Source: Eubacterium sp. MSJ-21
GTDB lineage: Bacteria > Bacillota > Clostridia > Lachnospirales > Lachnospiraceae
Assembly (NCBI RefSeq): GCF_018918185.1
Contig: NZ_JAHLPZ010000010.1
Coordinates: 1 to 64,000 of the forward strand
Direction of reading: 5' to 3'
Length of the DNA stretch: 64,000 nucleotides
Positions 37,089 through 47,671 of the stretch are shown here, in pieces. Within the stretch, counting starts at the first letter, position 1. Each line of letters begins with the position of its first letter. Under the pieces are notes generated by a model, which was not told where the DNA came from, searched no databases, and saw only the letters and a list, made by a program, of their open reading frames with translations. A program made the translations under genes and the position numbers.

Positions 37089-37281
37089 GGATTATAAGAA
37101 CGAATTAAACGCAAAGTCTCTGGAAGAATTACAGAGCGAGTTAGTAGCTGCTAAGAAGGAATTATTCAACTTGAGATTCCAGAACGCCACTAACCAGCTT
37201 GAGAATACAAGCAGAATTAAGGTTGTTCGTAAGAACATTGCCAGAATTCAGACATTGATCGCTCAGAAGGCGAACGCATAA
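37072..37281 (+). CDS. rpmC: 50S ribosomal protein L29
   Basis: The 69-residue two-helix protein has [35 protein letters not shown], the L29 pattern. Its ATG lies within the last codons of rplP, with AAGGAGG inside that gene. The 17-bp overlap indicates coupling. Confidence 0.96.
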   Translation: MAVKLKDYKNELNAKSLEELQSELVAAKKELFNLRFQNATNQLENTSRIKVVRKNIARIQTLIAQKANA

Positions 37282-37305
37282 TTATCGTAAAAGGAGGAAC
37301 ATATT

Positions 37306-37560
37306 GTGGACAGAAATCTGAGAAAAACACGTGTAGGTTTAGTTACAAGTGATAAGATGGACAAGACAATCGTTGTGTCAATCGTTGATAATGTAAAGCA
37401 TCCTCTTTACGGTAAGATTGTAAAGAGAACTTACAAGCTCAAGGCACATGATGAGAATAATGAGTGTAAAGTTGGCGATAGAGTAAGAGTAATGGAGACA
37501 AGACCTTTGTCAAAGGATAAGAGATGGAGACTTGTCGAGATTATCGAGAAGGCTAAGTAA
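37306..37560 (+). CDS. rpsQ: 30S ribosomal protein S17
   Basis: The 84-residue OB-fold protein has [20 protein letters not shown] and [19 protein letters not shown]. It starts with GTG and has AAGGAGG upstream. It binds 16S rRNA helix 11. Confidence 0.97.
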   Translation: MDRNLRKTRVGLVTSDKMDKTIVVSIVDNVKHPLYGKIVKRTYKLKAHDENNECKVGDRVRVMETRPLSKDKRWRLVEIIEKAK

Positions 37561-37575
37561 GGAGGCGCAGACAAA

Positions 37576-37944
37576 ATGGTACAGCAGGAAACAAGACTTA
37601 GAGTTGCTGATAATACAGGTGCTAAGGAAATCCTCTGCATTCGTGTATTAGGCGGTTCTACAAGAAGATATGCAAATATCGGTGATGTCATCGTTGCCTC
37701 AGTCAAAGACGCAACACCAGGCGGAGTTGTAAAAAAAGGTGATGTTGTGAAAGCCGTAGTTGTACGTTCTAAGAAGGGTGCTCGTCGTAAGGACGGTTCC
37801 TACATCAAGTTTGATGAGAACGCAGCAGTTATTATTAAGGATGACGGAAATCCAAGAGGAACACGTATTTTTGGACCTGTCGCTAGAGAATTGAGAGACA
37901 AGAAGTTCATGAAGATCGTGTCTCTTGCACCAGAAGTATTATAG
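37576..37944 (+). CDS. rplN: 50S ribosomal protein L14
   Basis: The 122-residue protein has the invariant L14 start [19 protein letters not shown] and the signature [19 protein letters not shown]. It forms an intersubunit bridge with 16S helix 14 and is the docking site of RsfS. Confidence 0.97.
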   Translation: MVQQETRLRVADNTGAKEILCIRVLGGSTRRYANIGDVIVASVKDATPGGVVKKGDVVKAVVVRSKKGARRKDGSYIKFDENAAVIIKDDGNPRGTRIFGPVARELRDKKFMKIVSLAPEVL

Positions 37945-37956
37945 GAGGTAGCGACG

Positions 37957-38274
37957 ATGGCAACTATGAAGATTAAAAAAGACGATATGGTTCAGGTCAT
38001 TGCCGGTAAGGATAAGGGCAAAGAAGGTAAGGTATTATCTGTTGATGCTAAGAACAACAAGGTACTTGTTGAGGGTGTAAACATCGTTCACAAGCACAGC
38101 AAGCCAAGCATGCAGAACCAGCAGGGCGGAATCATTGATAAGGAAGCTCCTATCGACCTTTCAAACGTTATGTATCTCTACAAGGGCAAGCCAGTTCGCG
38201 TAGGCTTCCAGGGTGAGAAGAAAGATAAGGTCAGAGTAGCCAAGATCGATGGCAAGACAGAAGTTATCGATTAA
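37957..38274 (+). CDS. rplX: 50S ribosomal protein L24
   Basis: The 105-residue protein has a KOW domain (DDMVQVIAGKDKGKEGKVLS) and NIVHKHSKPSMQNQQGGI, typical of L24, an early assembly protein. AGGAGG precedes the ATG, 12 bp after rplN. Confidence 0.97.
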   Translation: MATMKIKKDDMVQVIAGKDKGKEGKVLSVDAKNNKVLVEGVNIVHKHSKPSMQNQQGGIIDKEAPIDLSNVMYLYKGKPVRVGFQGEKKDKVRVAKIDGKTEVID

Positions 38275-38297
38275 TATAGGGAAGGAGGCAGAAGATT

Positions 38298-38837
38298 TTG
38301 AGCAGACTTAGAGATTTATATAGCAACGAAATTAAAGATGCTATGGTTAAGAAGTTTGGATATAAGAATGTAATGCAGATTCCAAAGCTTGATAAGATCG
38401 TTATCAATATGGGCGTTGGAGAAGCAAAGGAAAACGCAAAGGTTTTAGATACTGCAATCAAGGATCTTGAGACAATCACAGGTCAGAAGGCAGTTGTAAC
38501 ACGTGCTAAGAAGTCCGTAGCGAACTTCAAGTTAAGAGAAGGTATGCCAATCGGATGTAAGGTAACACTTCGTGGCGAGAAGATGTATGAGTTTACAGAC
38601 AGACTTGTAAACCTTGCACTTCCACGAGTACGTGACTTTAGAGGTGTAAATCCAGATGCTTTTGATGGTAGAGGTAACTATGCATTGGGTATCAAGGAGC
38701 AGCTTATTTTCCCTGAAATCGAGTACGATAAGGTTGATAAGGTAAGAGGTATGGATATCATCTTCGTTACCACAGCTGAGACAGACGAGGAAGCTCGTGA
38801 GTTATTGACTTTGTTCGGTATGCCATTTAAGAAGTAG
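38298..38837 (+). CDS. rplE: 50S ribosomal protein L5
   Basis: The 179-residue protein has [39 protein letters not shown] and [17 protein letters not shown]. It binds 5S rRNA and contacts the P-site tRNA. It starts with TTG at 38298; AAGGAGG is at the right distance and no ATG is near, so the rare start is well supported. Confidence 0.96.
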   Translation: MSRLRDLYSNEIKDAMVKKFGYKNVMQIPKLDKIVINMGVGEAKENAKVLDTAIKDLETITGQKAVVTRAKKSVANFKLREGMPIGCKVTLRGEKMYEFTDRLVNLALPRVRDFRGVNPDAFDGRGNYALGIKEQLIFPEIEYDKVDKVRGMDIIFVTTAETDEEARELLTLFGMPFKK

Positions 38838-38850
38838 GAGGAAATGAACT

Positions 38851-39036
38851 ATGGCTAAAACATCTATGAAGGTTAAGCAGCAGCGTCCTCAGAAGTTTTC
38901 TACCAGAGAGTACACTCGTTGCAAGATTTGTGGTCGTCCACATTCAGTTTTGAGAAAATATGGAATTTGTAGAGTATGTTTCCGTGAGTTAGCATACAAG
39001 GGACAGATACCAGGCGTTAAGAAGTCAAGCTGGTAA
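38851..39036 (+). CDS. rpsZ: 30S ribosomal protein S14 type Z (zinc-binding)
   Basis: The 61-residue short S14 has two CxxC pairs (CKICGRPH and CRVCFRE) that bind one zinc. This C+ form is the usual one in Clostridia; the longer zinc-free paralogue, if any, is not in this window. AGGAGG precedes the ATG. Confidence 0.97.
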   Translation: MAKTSMKVKQQRPQKFSTREYTRCKICGRPHSVLRKYGICRVCFRELAYKGQIPGVKKSSW

Positions 39037-39067
39037 GAGTGAAGAAGAATAAGGAGGAAACAAAGCT

Positions 39068-39469
39068 ATGTCAATGAGCGATCCAATTGCAGATATGCTT
39101 ACAAGAATCCGTAATGCAAATACTGCAAAACATGATACAGTAGATATACCTGCTTCTAAGATGAAGCTGGCGATTGCAGACATTCTCCTCAAGGAAGGTT
39201 ATGTCAAGGCAGTTGACGTTGTTGAGGAAGGAAACTTCAAGACAATCAAGATTACACTTAAGTATGGTGCAAACAAGAACGAGAAGATCCTTACAGGTCT
39301 TAAGAGAATCTCTAAGCCGGGTCTTCGTGTATATGCATCAAAGGATGAGCTTCCAAAGGTACTCGGTGGCCTCGGTACAGCAATCATCTCTACAAATAAG
39401 GGTGTATTAACAGACAAGGAAGCAAGAAAAGAAAATGTTGGTGGAGAAGTACTGGCTTTCATTTGGTAG
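39068..39469 (+). CDS. rpsH: 30S ribosomal protein S8
   Basis: The 133-residue protein has [18 protein letters not shown] and the C-terminal [20 protein letters not shown] motif, as in S8. In E. coli S8 represses the spc operon. Two ATGs (39068 and 39074) are possible; the first has AAGGAGG at a fitting distance. Confidence 0.97.
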   Translation: MSMSDPIADMLTRIRNANTAKHDTVDIPASKMKLAIADILLKEGYVKAVDVVEEGNFKTIKITLKYGANKNEKILTGLKRISKPGLRVYASKDELPKVLGGLGTAIISTNKGVLTDKEARKENVGGEVLAFIW

Positions 39470-39512
39470 TCGGGATTTTCCACAAGAGAATAATTAAGGA
39501 GGACAAGGCGAA

Positions 39513-40052
39513 ATGTCACGAATCGGAAGAATGCCTATCGCTATTCCGGCAGGCGTAACTGTTGAGATAGCAGAAAATAATAAGGTGACTGTAAAGGGAC
39601 CAAAAGGAACTCTTGAGAGAGTACTTCCAGCAGAGATGGAGATCAAGCAGGAAGGCGAAGAGATCCTCGTAAATAGACCAAACGACTTGAAGAAGATGCG
39701 TTCACTTCATGGTCTTACAAGAACTCTCATCCACAACATGGTAGTCGGTGTAACTGAGGGTTATACAAAGGTTTTGGAAGTTAATGGTGTTGGTTACAGA
39801 GCAGCTAAGCAGGGTAACAAGCTGAACCTTGCACTTGGTTACTCTCATCCAGTTGAGATGGTTGATCCAGAAGGTATCACAACAACTGTAGATGGTAACA
39901 AGATCACTGTTAGCGGTATCGACAAGGAAAAGGTTGGCCAGTATGCTGCCGAAATCCGTGAGAAGAGAGCCCCAGAACCATATAAGGGCAAGGGTATCAA
40001 GTACGTTGATGAAGTTATCAGACGTAAAGTTGGTAAGACTGGTAAGAAATAA
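39513..40052 (+). CDS. rplF: 50S ribosomal protein L6
   Basis: The 179-residue protein has [19 protein letters not shown] and the C-terminal [19 protein letters not shown] signature. It has two similar L6 domains and binds near the factor-binding site. Confidence 0.97.
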   Translation: MSRIGRMPIAIPAGVTVEIAENNKVTVKGPKGTLERVLPAEMEIKQEGEEILVNRPNDLKKMRSLHGLTRTLIHNMVVGVTEGYTKVLEVNGVGYRAAKQGNKLNLALGYSHPVEMVDPEGITTTVDGNKITVSGIDKEKVGQYAAEIREKRAPEPYKGKGIKYVDEVIRRKVGKTGKK

Positions 40053-40069
40053 TAAGGGAGTGAAAAGAT

Positions 40070-40438
40070 ATGATTAAAAAGGAATCAAGAAGTGCTATTC
40101 GTATTAAGAAGCATTTAAGAGTTCGTAACCGTTTTAGCGGCACTGCTGAAAGACCAAGACTTGCTGTATTCAGAAGTAATAATCATATGTACGCTCAGAT
40201 TATTGACGATACAGTTGGTAACACTTTAGTGTCAGCTTCAACAGTTCAGAAGGACGTAAAGGATCAGTTAGAGAAGACAAATGATGTAGCAGCAGCTGCT
40301 TATCTTGGCAAGGTAATTGCACAGAAGGCACTTGATGCTGGCATCAAAGAAGTAGTCTTTGACAGAGGCGGTTTTATATATCAGGGTAAGATTCAGGCTT
40401 TGGCTGATGCAGCCAGAGAAGCTGGTCTTGAATTCTAA
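40070..40438 (+). CDS. rplR: 50S ribosomal protein L18
   Basis: The 122-residue protein has [20 protein letters not shown] and [20 protein letters not shown]. It binds 5S rRNA with L5. AGGGAGTG lies upstream of the ATG. Confidence 0.97.
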   Translation: MIKKESRSAIRIKKHLRVRNRFSGTAERPRLAVFRSNNHMYAQIIDDTVGNTLVSASTVQKDVKDQLEKTNDVAAAAYLGKVIAQKALDAGIKEVVFDRGGFIYQGKIQALADAAREAGLEF

Positions 40439-40456
40439 TAGGGAGGAGAACAACAC

Positions 40457-40966
40457 ATGAAACGTGAAATTATCGATGCTTCTAATTTAGAATTGGAAGA
40501 TAGCGTAGTAAACATTAAGCGTGTCACCAAGGTTGTAAAAGGTGGACGTAACATGAGATTTGCTGCTCTTGTAGTTGTCGGAGATAAGAACGGACACGTA
40601 GGTGCCGGCTTAGGTAAGGCAGCTGAGGTCCCTGAGGCAATCCGCAAGGCAAAAGAGGACGCAATCAAGAAACTTGTAAAAGTTGATATCAATGAGAATG
40701 GAAGTATTCCATATGATTATACAGGTAAGTTCGGCAGCGCAAGCGTTCTGCTGAAGTCTTCACCAGAAGGTACTGGTATCATCGCTGGTGGTCCTGCTCG
40801 TAAGGTATTGGAGCTTGCAGGATACAAGAACATCCGTACAAAGTCTCTCGGCTCTAACAACAAGCAGAATGTTGTTCTTGCTACAATCGAGGGTCTTAAG
40901 GCAATTAAGTCCCCAGAAGAGATTGCAAAACTCCGTGGTAAGTCTTTAGACGAGATTCTTAACTAA
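40457..40966 (+). CDS. rpsE: 30S ribosomal protein S5
   Basis: The 169-residue protein has the dsRNA-binding fold with [20 protein letters not shown] and the [19 protein letters not shown] end. It lies at the mRNA entry and influences decoding accuracy. AGGGAGGAG precedes the ATG. Confidence 0.97.
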   Translation: MKREIIDASNLELEDSVVNIKRVTKVVKGGRNMRFAALVVVGDKNGHVGAGLGKAAEVPEAIRKAKEDAIKKLVKVDINENGSIPYDYTGKFGSASVLLKSSPEGTGIIAGGPARKVLELAGYKNIRTKSLGSNNKQNVVLATIEGLKAIKSPEEIAKLRGKSLDEILN

Positions 40967-40980
40967 GGAGGTAATTTGAG

Positions 40981-41163
40981 ATGGCAGATAAGGTAAAAGT
41001 AACATTAGTAAAGTCACCAATTGGTGCAATTCCTAAGCATAGAGCAACTGTGAAAGCACTTGGTCTTACAAAGATGCATAAGACTGTTGAACTTCCAAAC
41101 AATGATGCTACAATGGGAATGGTACAGCAGGTTCGTCACTTAGTAAAAGTAGAAGAAGCTTAA
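40981..41163 (+). CDS. rpmD: 50S ribosomal protein L30
   Basis: The 60-residue protein has [20 protein letters not shown] and [14 protein letters not shown], as in bacterial L30. The gene is missing in some lineages but present here. AAGGAGG precedes the ATG. Confidence 0.96.
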   Translation: MADKVKVTLVKSPIGAIPKHRATVKALGLTKMHKTVELPNNDATMGMVQQVRHLVKVEEA

Positions 41164-41186
41164 TTTTGTTAGAAGGAGGAACAGTC

Positions 41187-41627
41187 ATGAATTTATCAAG
41201 TTTAAAGCCAGCTGAAGGCGCTGTATCAAGCGATAGCTTCAGAAGAGGCCGTGGACATGGTTCAGGAAATGGTAAGACTGCCGGTAAGGGCCACAAGGGT
41301 CAGAAGGCTCGTTCTGGAGCTCCAAGACCAGGCTTCGAAGGTGGACAGATGCCACTTTACAGAAGAATCCCTAAGAGAGGATTCACAAGCAGAAATCACA
41401 AGGAGATCGTTGCAATCAACCTTTCCGTTCTCGAGAGATTTGAAGATGGTGCAGAAGTATCTGTAGCTTCATTAATCGAGGCAGGTGTTGTAAAGAATCC
41501 TAGAGATGGTGTTAAGATTTTAGGAAATGGAGAGTTGACTAAAAAGCTTACTGTTAAGGCAAATGCATTCAGTAAGGCCGCTGCAGAGAAGATCGAAGCT
41601 CTTGGTGGAAAAGCAGAGGTGATTTAG
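41187..41627 (+). CDS. rplO: 50S ribosomal protein L15
   Basis: The 146-residue protein has the Gly/Arg-rich N-terminal extension ([20 protein letters not shown]) and the [17 protein letters not shown] motif. AAGGAGG lies 9 bp before ATG 41187; a TTG at 41166 in the same frame has no site. secY begins one base after the stop. Confidence 0.97.
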   Translation: MNLSSLKPAEGAVSSDSFRRGRGHGSGNGKTAGKGHKGQKARSGAPRPGFEGGQMPLYRRIPKRGFTSRNHKEIVAINLSVLERFEDGAEVSVASLIEAGVVKNPRDGVKILGNGELTKKLTVKANAFSKAAAEKIEALGGKAEVI

Positions 41628-41628
41628 T

Positions 41629-42942
41629 ATGTTCAAAACCTTACGTGACGCTTTTAAGGTCAAAGAGATCCGTATGGGATTACTCTTTACATTCTTTGTC
41701 CTGATAGTCATCCGTTTTGGTTCATTGATCCCGGTACCGGGACTGAATACAGTCGCAATCAAGGAATATTTGGAGAGCGCGCTCGGTGATGCAAACAGCT
41801 TCCTGAGCTCGTTCACCGGTGGTTCCTTTACACAGATGTCTATTTTTGCACTGAATGTAACACCATATATTACTTCTTCCATTATCATCCAGCTTCTTAC
41901 CATTGCAATTCCGGCATTGGAGGAGATGCAGAAGGACGGCGAAGACGGAAGAAAGAAGATTACAGCCATTACAAGATATGTAACAATCTTTTTGGCAGTA
42001 ATTGAGAGTCTCGGACTTGTTATCGGTTTCGACCGTGGACATTATATGACAGTTACCGGACCACTTGGATATCTGCTGGTTATCATTACATTGACAACCG
42101 GTAGTGCATTCGTTATGTGGCTTGGTGAACGCGTGACGGAAAAAGGTGTTGGCAACGGTATTTCCATTATCCTGTTGATAAACATCGTATCCAGAATGCC
42201 GAGTGATTTTTCAGATTTATATACGAAGTTCATGAAGGGTCAGGATATTGTAGATCAGGTAATCGCTGGTGCGATTATTCTGGCAGTTATACTTGTAACA
42301 ACAATCTTGGTTGTTCTGTTACAGGGCGGAGTCAGAAAGATTCCGGTACAGCATGCACAGAAGGTACAGGGAAGAAGAATGATGGGCGGACAGCAGAGCC
42401 ATATTCCTCTGAAAGTCAATACATCAAGCGTTATCCCGGTTATCTTCGCATCCTCTATTCTGTCTGTACCAATGGTTGTTGTAAACTTGTTCAACATTAA
42501 TACCAGTGGTGTATGGGCAAAGATTTTAAGAGGTATGAATTCTAATTACTGGTTTAACTCTGCATATCCATGGGCAAGTGTAGGTCTGATTATATACATC
42601 CTGTTGGTTGTATTCTTCGCATATTTCTATACATCGGTTACATTTAATCCGATGGAAGTAGCAAACAACTTAAAGAAGAGCGGTGGATTTATCCCGGGTA
42701 TCCGTCCGGGTAAGCCGACACAGGATTACTTAAATAAAATACTGAATTACATCGTATTTATCGGTGCGGTTGGTCTGTTGATTGTTGCGATTATTCCAAT
42801 CTTCTTCAATGGAATGTTTGGTGCAAATGTATCATTCGGCGGAACCTCACTCATCATTATCGTAGGTGTAGTTCTTGAGACGATTGATCAGATCGAGTCT
42901 AAGATGATTGTACGAAATTATTCAGGATTCTTGAATGATTAA
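41629..42942 (+). CDS. secY: Protein translocase subunit SecY
   Basis: The 437-residue integral membrane protein has ten transmembrane helices. The motifs are FGSLIPVPGLNTVAI near the plug, IFALNVTPYITSSIIIQLL, LGERVTEKGVGNGISIIL and the cytosolic loop GFIPGIRPGKPTQDYL. It forms the channel for protein export with SecE and SecG. Its codons (CTG, CCG) are less biased than those of the ribosomal genes around it. Confidence 0.97.
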   Translation: MFKTLRDAFKVKEIRMGLLFTFFVLIVIRFGSLIPVPGLNTVAIKEYLESALGDANSFLSSFTGGSFTQMSIFALNVTPYITSSIIIQLLTIAIPALEEMQKDGEDGRKKITAITRYVTIFLAVIESLGLVIGFDRGHYMTVTGPLGYLLVIITLTTGSAFVMWLGERVTEKGVGNGISIILLINIVSRMPSDFSDLYTKFMKGQDIVDQVIAGAIILAVILVTTILVVLLQGGVRKIPVQHAQKVQGRRMMGGQQSHIPLKVNTSSVIPVIFASSILSVPMVVVNLFNINTSGVWAKILRGMNSNYWFNSAYPWASVGLIIYILLVVFFAYFYTSVTFNPMEVANNLKKSGGFIPGIRPGKPTQDYLNKILNYIVFIGAVGLLIVAIIPIFFNGMFGANVSFGGTSLIIIVGVVLETIDQIESKMIVRNYSGFLND

Positions 42943-43060
42943 ATGTCGATAAAAGGAAGCAGGAGTGTATTCTATGGGTACATTCCTATTCCTAGTTATA
43001 GGGAAATAAATTTTGTGGAACCAAAAAGCATAGAGAATGAAAGTATGGAGGGACAATAAT

Positions 43061-43702
43061 TTGAAGATTATTATGTTAGGCGCACCTGGTGCAGGTAAAG
43101 GAACACAGGCAAAGATGTTAGCTGAGAAGTACGGAATTCCACACATCTCAACAGGTGATATTTTCCGTGCAAACATCAAGAATGGTACAGAGCTTGGCGC
43201 AAAGGCAAAGGAATACATGGATAAGGGTCTGCTTGTTCCGGATGAACTGGTTGTAGATCTGATCATGGATCGTTTCAAAGCAGATGACTGTAAGAACGGA
43301 TATATCCTGGACGGATTCCCAAGAACCATTCCACAGGCAGAGGCACTTGATGCTGCACTTGCTGCAAATGGCGAGAAGATTGACTATGCAGTGAATGTGG
43401 AAGTACCAGATGAGAACATTGTAAATAGAATGTCCGGCAGACGTGCATGTGTAGGCTGTGGTGCAACCTATCACATCGTATATAACCCAACTAAGGTAGA
43501 TGGTAAGTGTGATACTTGTGGCGCCGATTTGATCCTGCGTGATGACGACAAGCCGGAGACAGTCCTGAACCGTTTGAAGGTTTACCATGAGCAGACACAG
43601 CCGCTGATCGACTTCTATACAAAGAAGGGTGTCATCGCTGAGGTAGACGGAACAAAGGATATGAAGGACGTATTTGATGCGATTGTAGCTATTTTAGGTT
43701 AA
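43061..43702 (+). CDS. adk: Adenylate kinase
   Basis: The 213-residue enzyme interconverts ATP+AMP and 2 ADP. It has the P-loop [16 protein letters not shown], the AMP-binding ISTGDIFR and [13 protein letters not shown], and a zinc-binding LID with four Cys (CVGCG...CDTCG), typical of Gram-positives. TTG 43061 is the best start: GGAGGG is 8 bp upstream and the product begins like other Adks. The in-frame ATG 43037 has no site. Confidence 0.95.
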   Translation: MKIIMLGAPGAGKGTQAKMLAEKYGIPHISTGDIFRANIKNGTELGAKAKEYMDKGLLVPDELVVDLIMDRFKADDCKNGYILDGFPRTIPQAEALDAALAANGEKIDYAVNVEVPDENIVNRMSGRRACVGCGATYHIVYNPTKVDGKCDTCGADLILRDDDKPETVLNRLKVYHEQTQPLIDFYTKKGVIAEVDGTKDMKDVFDAIVAILG

Positions 43703-43722
43703 TATCTGTATCGGAGTTCAAA

Positions 43723-44490
43723 ATGGCGATCATAATCAAAACAGAACATGAGATAGAGCTTATGCGTAAGGCGGGAGAAATTCTCGCCCAGACGCATGAG
43801 GAATTGAAGAAAATTATAAAACCGGGCATATCCACATATGAGATTGACAAATGCGGTGAGGATTTTATCCGAAGCTGCGGATGTGAACCGTCATTCCTGA
43901 ATTATCAGGGATATCCGGCATCCATCTGTGTCTCAGTGAATGATGAGGTTGTACACGGCATACCGTCCAAGGAACGGATTTTGCAGGAAGGCGATATTGT
44001 CAGCCTCGATGCCGGAGTTATATACAAAGGATATCACTCGGATGCTGCAAGAACGTACGGTGTCGGAACGATTGATTCGGAATCGGAGCAATTGATTCAG
44101 GTGACAAAAGAGAGTTTTTTTCAGGCTCTGGCACAATGTCGGGCGGGAAAACATATAAATGATATATCCAAAGCGGTTTTTGGGTACGTTACAAAAAGAG
44201 GATATTCGGCTGTCCGTGATCTGGTCGGACATGGTGTAGGTGCACATCTCCATGAAGACCCGAACGTGCCGAATTACCCGAAGCTGTTCAAAGGACCAAA
44301 GTTAAAACCGGGGATGGTCATAGCAATTGAGCCGATGATTAACATCGGAAGCTATAAGGTAGGCTGGTTGAATGATGACTGGACGGTCGTTACAATGGAT
44401 GGCTCACGTTCCGCACATTATGAAAATACAGTGCTGATCACCGAGGGAGATCCGGAGATCTTATCACGTGCAGAGGGATTGGAATTATAA
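43723..44490 (+). CDS. map: Methionine aminopeptidase, type I
   Basis: The 255-residue enzyme removes N-terminal Met from nascent proteins. It has the five metal ligands in DAGVIYKGYHSDAARTYG (two Asp), GHGVGAHLHEDPNVPNY (His), AIEPMINIG (Glu) and HYENTVLITE (Glu). Its place after adk is conserved in Firmicutes. Confidence 0.96.
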   Translation: MAIIIKTEHEIELMRKAGEILAQTHEELKKIIKPGISTYEIDKCGEDFIRSCGCEPSFLNYQGYPASICVSVNDEVVHGIPSKERILQEGDIVSLDAGVIYKGYHSDAARTYGVGTIDSESEQLIQVTKESFFQALAQCRAGKHINDISKAVFGYVTKRGYSAVRDLVGHGVGAHLHEDPNVPNYPKLFKGPKLKPGMVIAIEPMINIGSYKVGWLNDDWTVVTMDGSRSAHYENTVLITEGDPEILSRAEGLEL

Positions 44491-44520
44491 TATAAATCAA
44501 TAAATTAAGGAGGATATGAT

Positions 44521-44739
44521 ATGCCAAAGGCAGACGAAATCGAGATGGAAGGAACCGTATTGGAGAAGCTTCCAAATGCAATGTTTCAGGTAGAATTAGA
44601 GAATGGGCTTAAAGTACTTGCCCATATCAGTGGAAAGCTCAGAATGAATTATATTAAAATCCTTCCGGGCGACAAAGTAACTGTGGTTTTATCTCCATAT
44701 GATCTTACAAAGGGAAGAATCACCTGGAGAGCAAAATAA
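44521..44739 (+). CDS. infA: Translation initiation factor IF-1
   Basis: The 72-residue OB-fold protein has [40 protein letters not shown], the IF-1 signature. AAGGAGG precedes the ATG. Confidence 0.97.
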   Translation: MPKADEIEMEGTVLEKLPNAMFQVELENGLKVLAHISGKLRMNYIKILPGDKVTVVLSPYDLTKGRITWRAK

Positions 44740-44753
44740 ATTTACATTTTCAC

Positions 44754-44782
44754 TTGCATTTCGCTATAGAAAATGGTATTAT
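44754..44782 (+). promoter_or_regulatory. Possible internal promoter before rpmJ
   Basis: TTGCAT (44754-44759) and TATTAT (44777-44782) are separated by 17 bp, between infA and rpmJ. It would give separate expression of L36 and the alpha operon. Confidence 0.5.
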
Positions 44783-44822
44783 AGGTTTTCGTAGCGGACT
44801 TTTTGGAAAGGAGAGTATTTTA

Positions 44823-44936
44823 ATGAAGGTTAGAGCATCAGTTAAACCAATTTGCGATAAGTGCAAAGTCATTAAAAGAAAAGGCAGTATTCGTATAATC
44901 TGCGAAAATCCAAAGCACAAACAGCGTCAGGGTTAA
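44823..44936 (+). CDS. rpmJ: 50S ribosomal protein L36
   Basis: The 37-residue protein has the zinc ribbon [20 protein letters not shown] and PKHKQRQG, with three Cys and one His. AAAGGAG lies upstream of ATG 44823. It is the zinc form of L36. Confidence 0.96.
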   Translation: MKVRASVKPICDKCKVIKRKGSIRIICENPKHKQRQG

Positions 44937-45243
44937 TTCATGTTCGCGTGTATCATAAATGCTATTTATGATCAGACATGGGTCATTGTTAGACATTAGG
45001 TCTTACAATCTGACAGGACAGTTGGAACAAGGTATGTAGGATGATAGCCCATCTATAACTATGCCTTGTATTTGTGCGTGTAATGGTATTCCACATTACA
45101 TACCAACTTCGATTGACGCCATGCCGGTATTCGGGTGGACGACAACGGACATCAGCTCTTGGCTGGAGTTGATAAAAGCGGCTGGACACATAGCATGTGT
45201 CAAAAATTGTTTCATTAAGTTATTTTACGGAGGTATAACAAGA
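44937..45243 (+). promoter_or_regulatory. Long structured gap before the alpha operon, candidate leader
   Basis: The 307 bp between rpmJ and rpsM hold no supported gene. They contain a perfect 9-bp inverted repeat ATCATAAAT/ATTTATGAT (44952-44972), a hairpin ATCA-CTC/GAG-TGAT near 45150-45172, and GACACAT/ATGTGTC (45185-45201) around AGC followed by an A-rich stretch. Alpha operons of other bacteria carry a leader bound by S4, the product of the third gene here. The same role is inferred, not shown. Confidence 0.4.
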
Positions 45244-45612
45244 ATGGCTCGTATTTCAGGTGTTGATTTACCAAGAGAAAAGCGAATCGAAATCGGACTT
45301 ACCTATATCTATGGTATAGGAAGAACATCAGCTACAAGAATTCTAAAAGAAGCAAACGTAAATCCGGACACGAGAGTTCGTGATCTGACTGACGATGAGG
45401 TTAAGAGACTCAGCGAAGTTATCAACGAAACTCAGGTCGTAGAAGGTGATCTGCGTAGAGAAGTAGCTCTTAACATTAAGCGTTTACAGGAAATCGGTTG
45501 CTACCGTGGTATCCGTCACAGAAGAGGATTACCTGTTCGTGGACAGAAGACAAAGACAAATGCAAGAACTCGTAAGGGTCCTAAGAAAACAGTAGCAAAT
45601 AAGAAGAAGTAA
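45244..45612 (+). CDS. rpsM: 30S ribosomal protein S13
   Basis: The 122-residue protein has [31 protein letters not shown] (helix-hairpin-helix) and the basic [17 protein letters not shown] tail that contacts P-site tRNA. ACGGAGG precedes ATG 45244; the frame extends back to 45061 through the leader, but that part is not S13-like. Confidence 0.97.
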   Translation: MARISGVDLPREKRIEIGLTYIYGIGRTSATRILKEANVNPDTRVRDLTDDEVKRLSEVINETQVVEGDLRREVALNIKRLQEIGCYRGIRHRRGLPVRGQKTKTNARTRKGPKKTVANKKK

Positions 45613-45627
45613 TGGAGGTTCAGGTTA

Positions 45628-46026
45628 ATGGCTAAGAAAGTTACTACTAAGAAAGTGGCTAAGAAGCGTGTTAGAAAGAATGTTGATCGTGGACAGGCTC
45701 ATATTCAGTCATCTTTTAACAATACAATCGTTACATTGACAGATGCCGAAGGTAATGCTTTATCTTGGGCAAGTGCAGGTGGACTTGGATTCAGAGGTTC
45801 CAGAAAGTCTACGCCATATGCTGCACAGATGGCAGCAGAGACAGCTACAAAGGCAGCTCTTCCTTATGGATTGAAGTCAGTAGATGTTATGGTTAAGGGA
45901 CCAGGTTCAGGTAGAGAGGCAGCTATCCGTGCGCTCGCAGCTTGTGGTTTGGAAGTATTAAGTATTAGAGACGTAACTCCGGTTCCACATAACGGATGCC
46001 GTCCACCAAAGAGAAGAAGAGTCTAA
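45628..46026 (+). CDS. rpsK: 30S ribosomal protein S11
   Basis: The 132-residue protein has [38 protein letters not shown] and the C-terminal [14 protein letters not shown]. It lies at the platform by the E site. Confidence 0.97.
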   Translation: MAKKVTTKKVAKKRVRKNVDRGQAHIQSSFNNTIVTLTDAEGNALSWASAGGLGFRGSRKSTPYAAQMAAETATKAALPYGLKSVDVMVKGPGSGREAAIRALAACGLEVLSIRDVTPVPHNGCRPPKRRRV

Positions 46027-46046
46027 TAATAAGGAGGTACATGATA

Positions 46047-46640
46047 ATGGCAGTAGATAGAACACCTATTCTCAAGAGATGTAGATCCTTAGATATGGAT
46101 CCAGTCGTTCTCGGTGTAAATAAGAAGTCAAGAAGAAAAATGACTAGAGCAAATAGAAAAGTAAGTGAGTACGGTTTACAGCTTCGTGAGAAGCAGAAGG
46201 CTAAGTTTATTTATGGTATGCTTGAGAAGCCTTTCCGTAATTTATATGTAAAGGCAGAGCGTATGCCAGGTCTTACAGGACCAAACCTTATGATCCTTCT
46301 TGAGTCCAGATTGGATAACGTTGTATTCCGTATGGGATTTGCAAGAACAAGACGTGAGGCAAGACAGATTGTTGATCACAAGCATGTTTTGGTTAATGGC
46401 AAGTGCGTAAATATTCCTTCATACAAGATTAGTGCTGGTGATAAGATTGAAATCAAAGAGAAGAGCAAGTCTCTTCAGGGATTTAAGAATATCGTAGAGG
46501 CAAACGCAGGCGTTGTAGCTCCAGCATGGATGGAGTCAGACGTTGAGACATTGACAGGTACAATTAAGGAGCTTCCTCTTAGAGAGCAGATCGATGTTCC
46601 TGTAAATGATACACTTATCGTCGAGTTGTACTCTAAGTAA
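46047..46640 (+). CDS. rpsD: 30S ribosomal protein S4
   Basis: The 197-residue protein has an S4 RNA-binding domain ([35 protein letters not shown]). AAGGAGG lies 9 bp before ATG 46047; an ATG at 46041 is too close and the frame opens inside rpsK at 45996. S4 is the primary 16S binder and probable regulator of this operon. Confidence 0.96.
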   Translation: MAVDRTPILKRCRSLDMDPVVLGVNKKSRRKMTRANRKVSEYGLQLREKQKAKFIYGMLEKPFRNLYVKAERMPGLTGPNLMILLESRLDNVVFRMGFARTRREARQIVDHKHVLVNGKCVNIPSYKISAGDKIEIKEKSKSLQGFKNIVEANAGVVAPAWMESDVETLTGTIKELPLREQIDVPVNDTLIVELYSK

Positions 46641-46700
46641 TTCGCGTAAGTAAAGGGTTTGTAGCTAAGTAACACCAGTTATCCAGAAGGAGGGTCAGTC

Positions 46701-47657
46701 GTGTTTGAATTTGAAAAACCTAGAATTGAAATCGTAGAGATTTCAGACGATAACAAATATGGTAAGTTCGTAGTAGAACCATTGGAAAGAGGCTATGGTA
46801 TTACACTTGGTAATTCTCTTCGTAGAATTATGTTATCATCTCTTCCGGGAACTGCAGTCAGCCAGGTTAAGATTAAGGGCGTTCTGCATGAGTTTTCTTC
46901 TCTCCCGGGCGTGAAGGAAGATGTTACAGAGATCGTGATGAATATCAAGGATCTGTGTATTAAGAACAATGCTACTACAAATGAGCCTAAGGTTGCATAT
47001 ATTGATGCTTCAGGTGATAAGGTTGTGACAGCTGGTGATATTCAGGTGGATGGAGACCTTGAGATCTTAAATAAGGATCTTGTAATCGCTAATCTGAGTG
47101 GTCCGGAAGCAAAGCTTGAGATGGAGCTTCTGATCACAAACGGTAGAGGTTATGTTGGATCTGATAAGAATAAGGGACTGGATTCCTCTATTGATGCTAT
47201 CGCAGTTGATTCTATTTACACACCTGTAGAGCGTGTAAATCTGACTGTTGAGAACACACGTGTTGGACAGGTTACAGATTATGACAAGCTTACACTTGAT
47301 GTATTTACAAATGGTACATTGGCACCGGATGAGGCAGTCAGCCTTGCAGCAAAGGTGCTTAGTGAGCATTTGAACCTCTTCATCGATCTTTCTGAGAATG
47401 CCAAGTCAGTAGACGTTATGGTTGAGAAGGAAGACGATCAGAAGGAAAAGGTACTTGAGATGAGTATCGACGAACTGGAGCTTTCCGTTCGTTCTTATAA
47501 CTGCTTGAAGAGAGCAGGTATTAATACAGTTGAAGAATTGACAAATAAGACTCCGGACGATATGATGAAGGTTCGTAACCTTGGTCGTAAGTCTCTCGAT
47601 GAAGTTTATGCGAAATTAAAAGAACTTGGTTTGTCACTTCGGACTGGTGATGAATAA
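46701..47657 (+). CDS. rpoA: DNA-directed RNA polymerase subunit alpha
   Basis: The 318-residue protein has the N-terminal assembly domain ([27 protein letters not shown] type core) and, after a linker at about 230-245, the C-terminal domain ([33 protein letters not shown]) that binds UP elements and activators. It starts with GTG after GAAGGAGGG. Confidence 0.97.
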   Translation: MFEFEKPRIEIVEISDDNKYGKFVVEPLERGYGITLGNSLRRIMLSSLPGTAVSQVKIKGVLHEFSSLPGVKEDVTEIVMNIKDLCIKNNATTNEPKVAYIDASGDKVVTAGDIQVDGDLEILNKDLVIANLSGPEAKLEMELLITNGRGYVGSDKNKGLDSSIDAIAVDSIYTPVERVNLTVENTRVGQVTDYDKLTLDVFTNGTLAPDEAVSLAAKVLSEHLNLFIDLSENAKSVDVMVEKEDDQKEKVLEMSIDELELSVRSYNCLKRAGINTVEELTNKTPDDMMKVRNLGRKSLDEVYAKLKELGLSLRTGDE

Positions 47658-47671
47658 AAAATAAGCACATA

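Noticed and set aside
45061-45243. N-terminal extension of S13
   Set aside because: S13 starts at ATG 45244 with ACGGAGG upstream and normal length; the upstream codons cover palindromic leader DNA.
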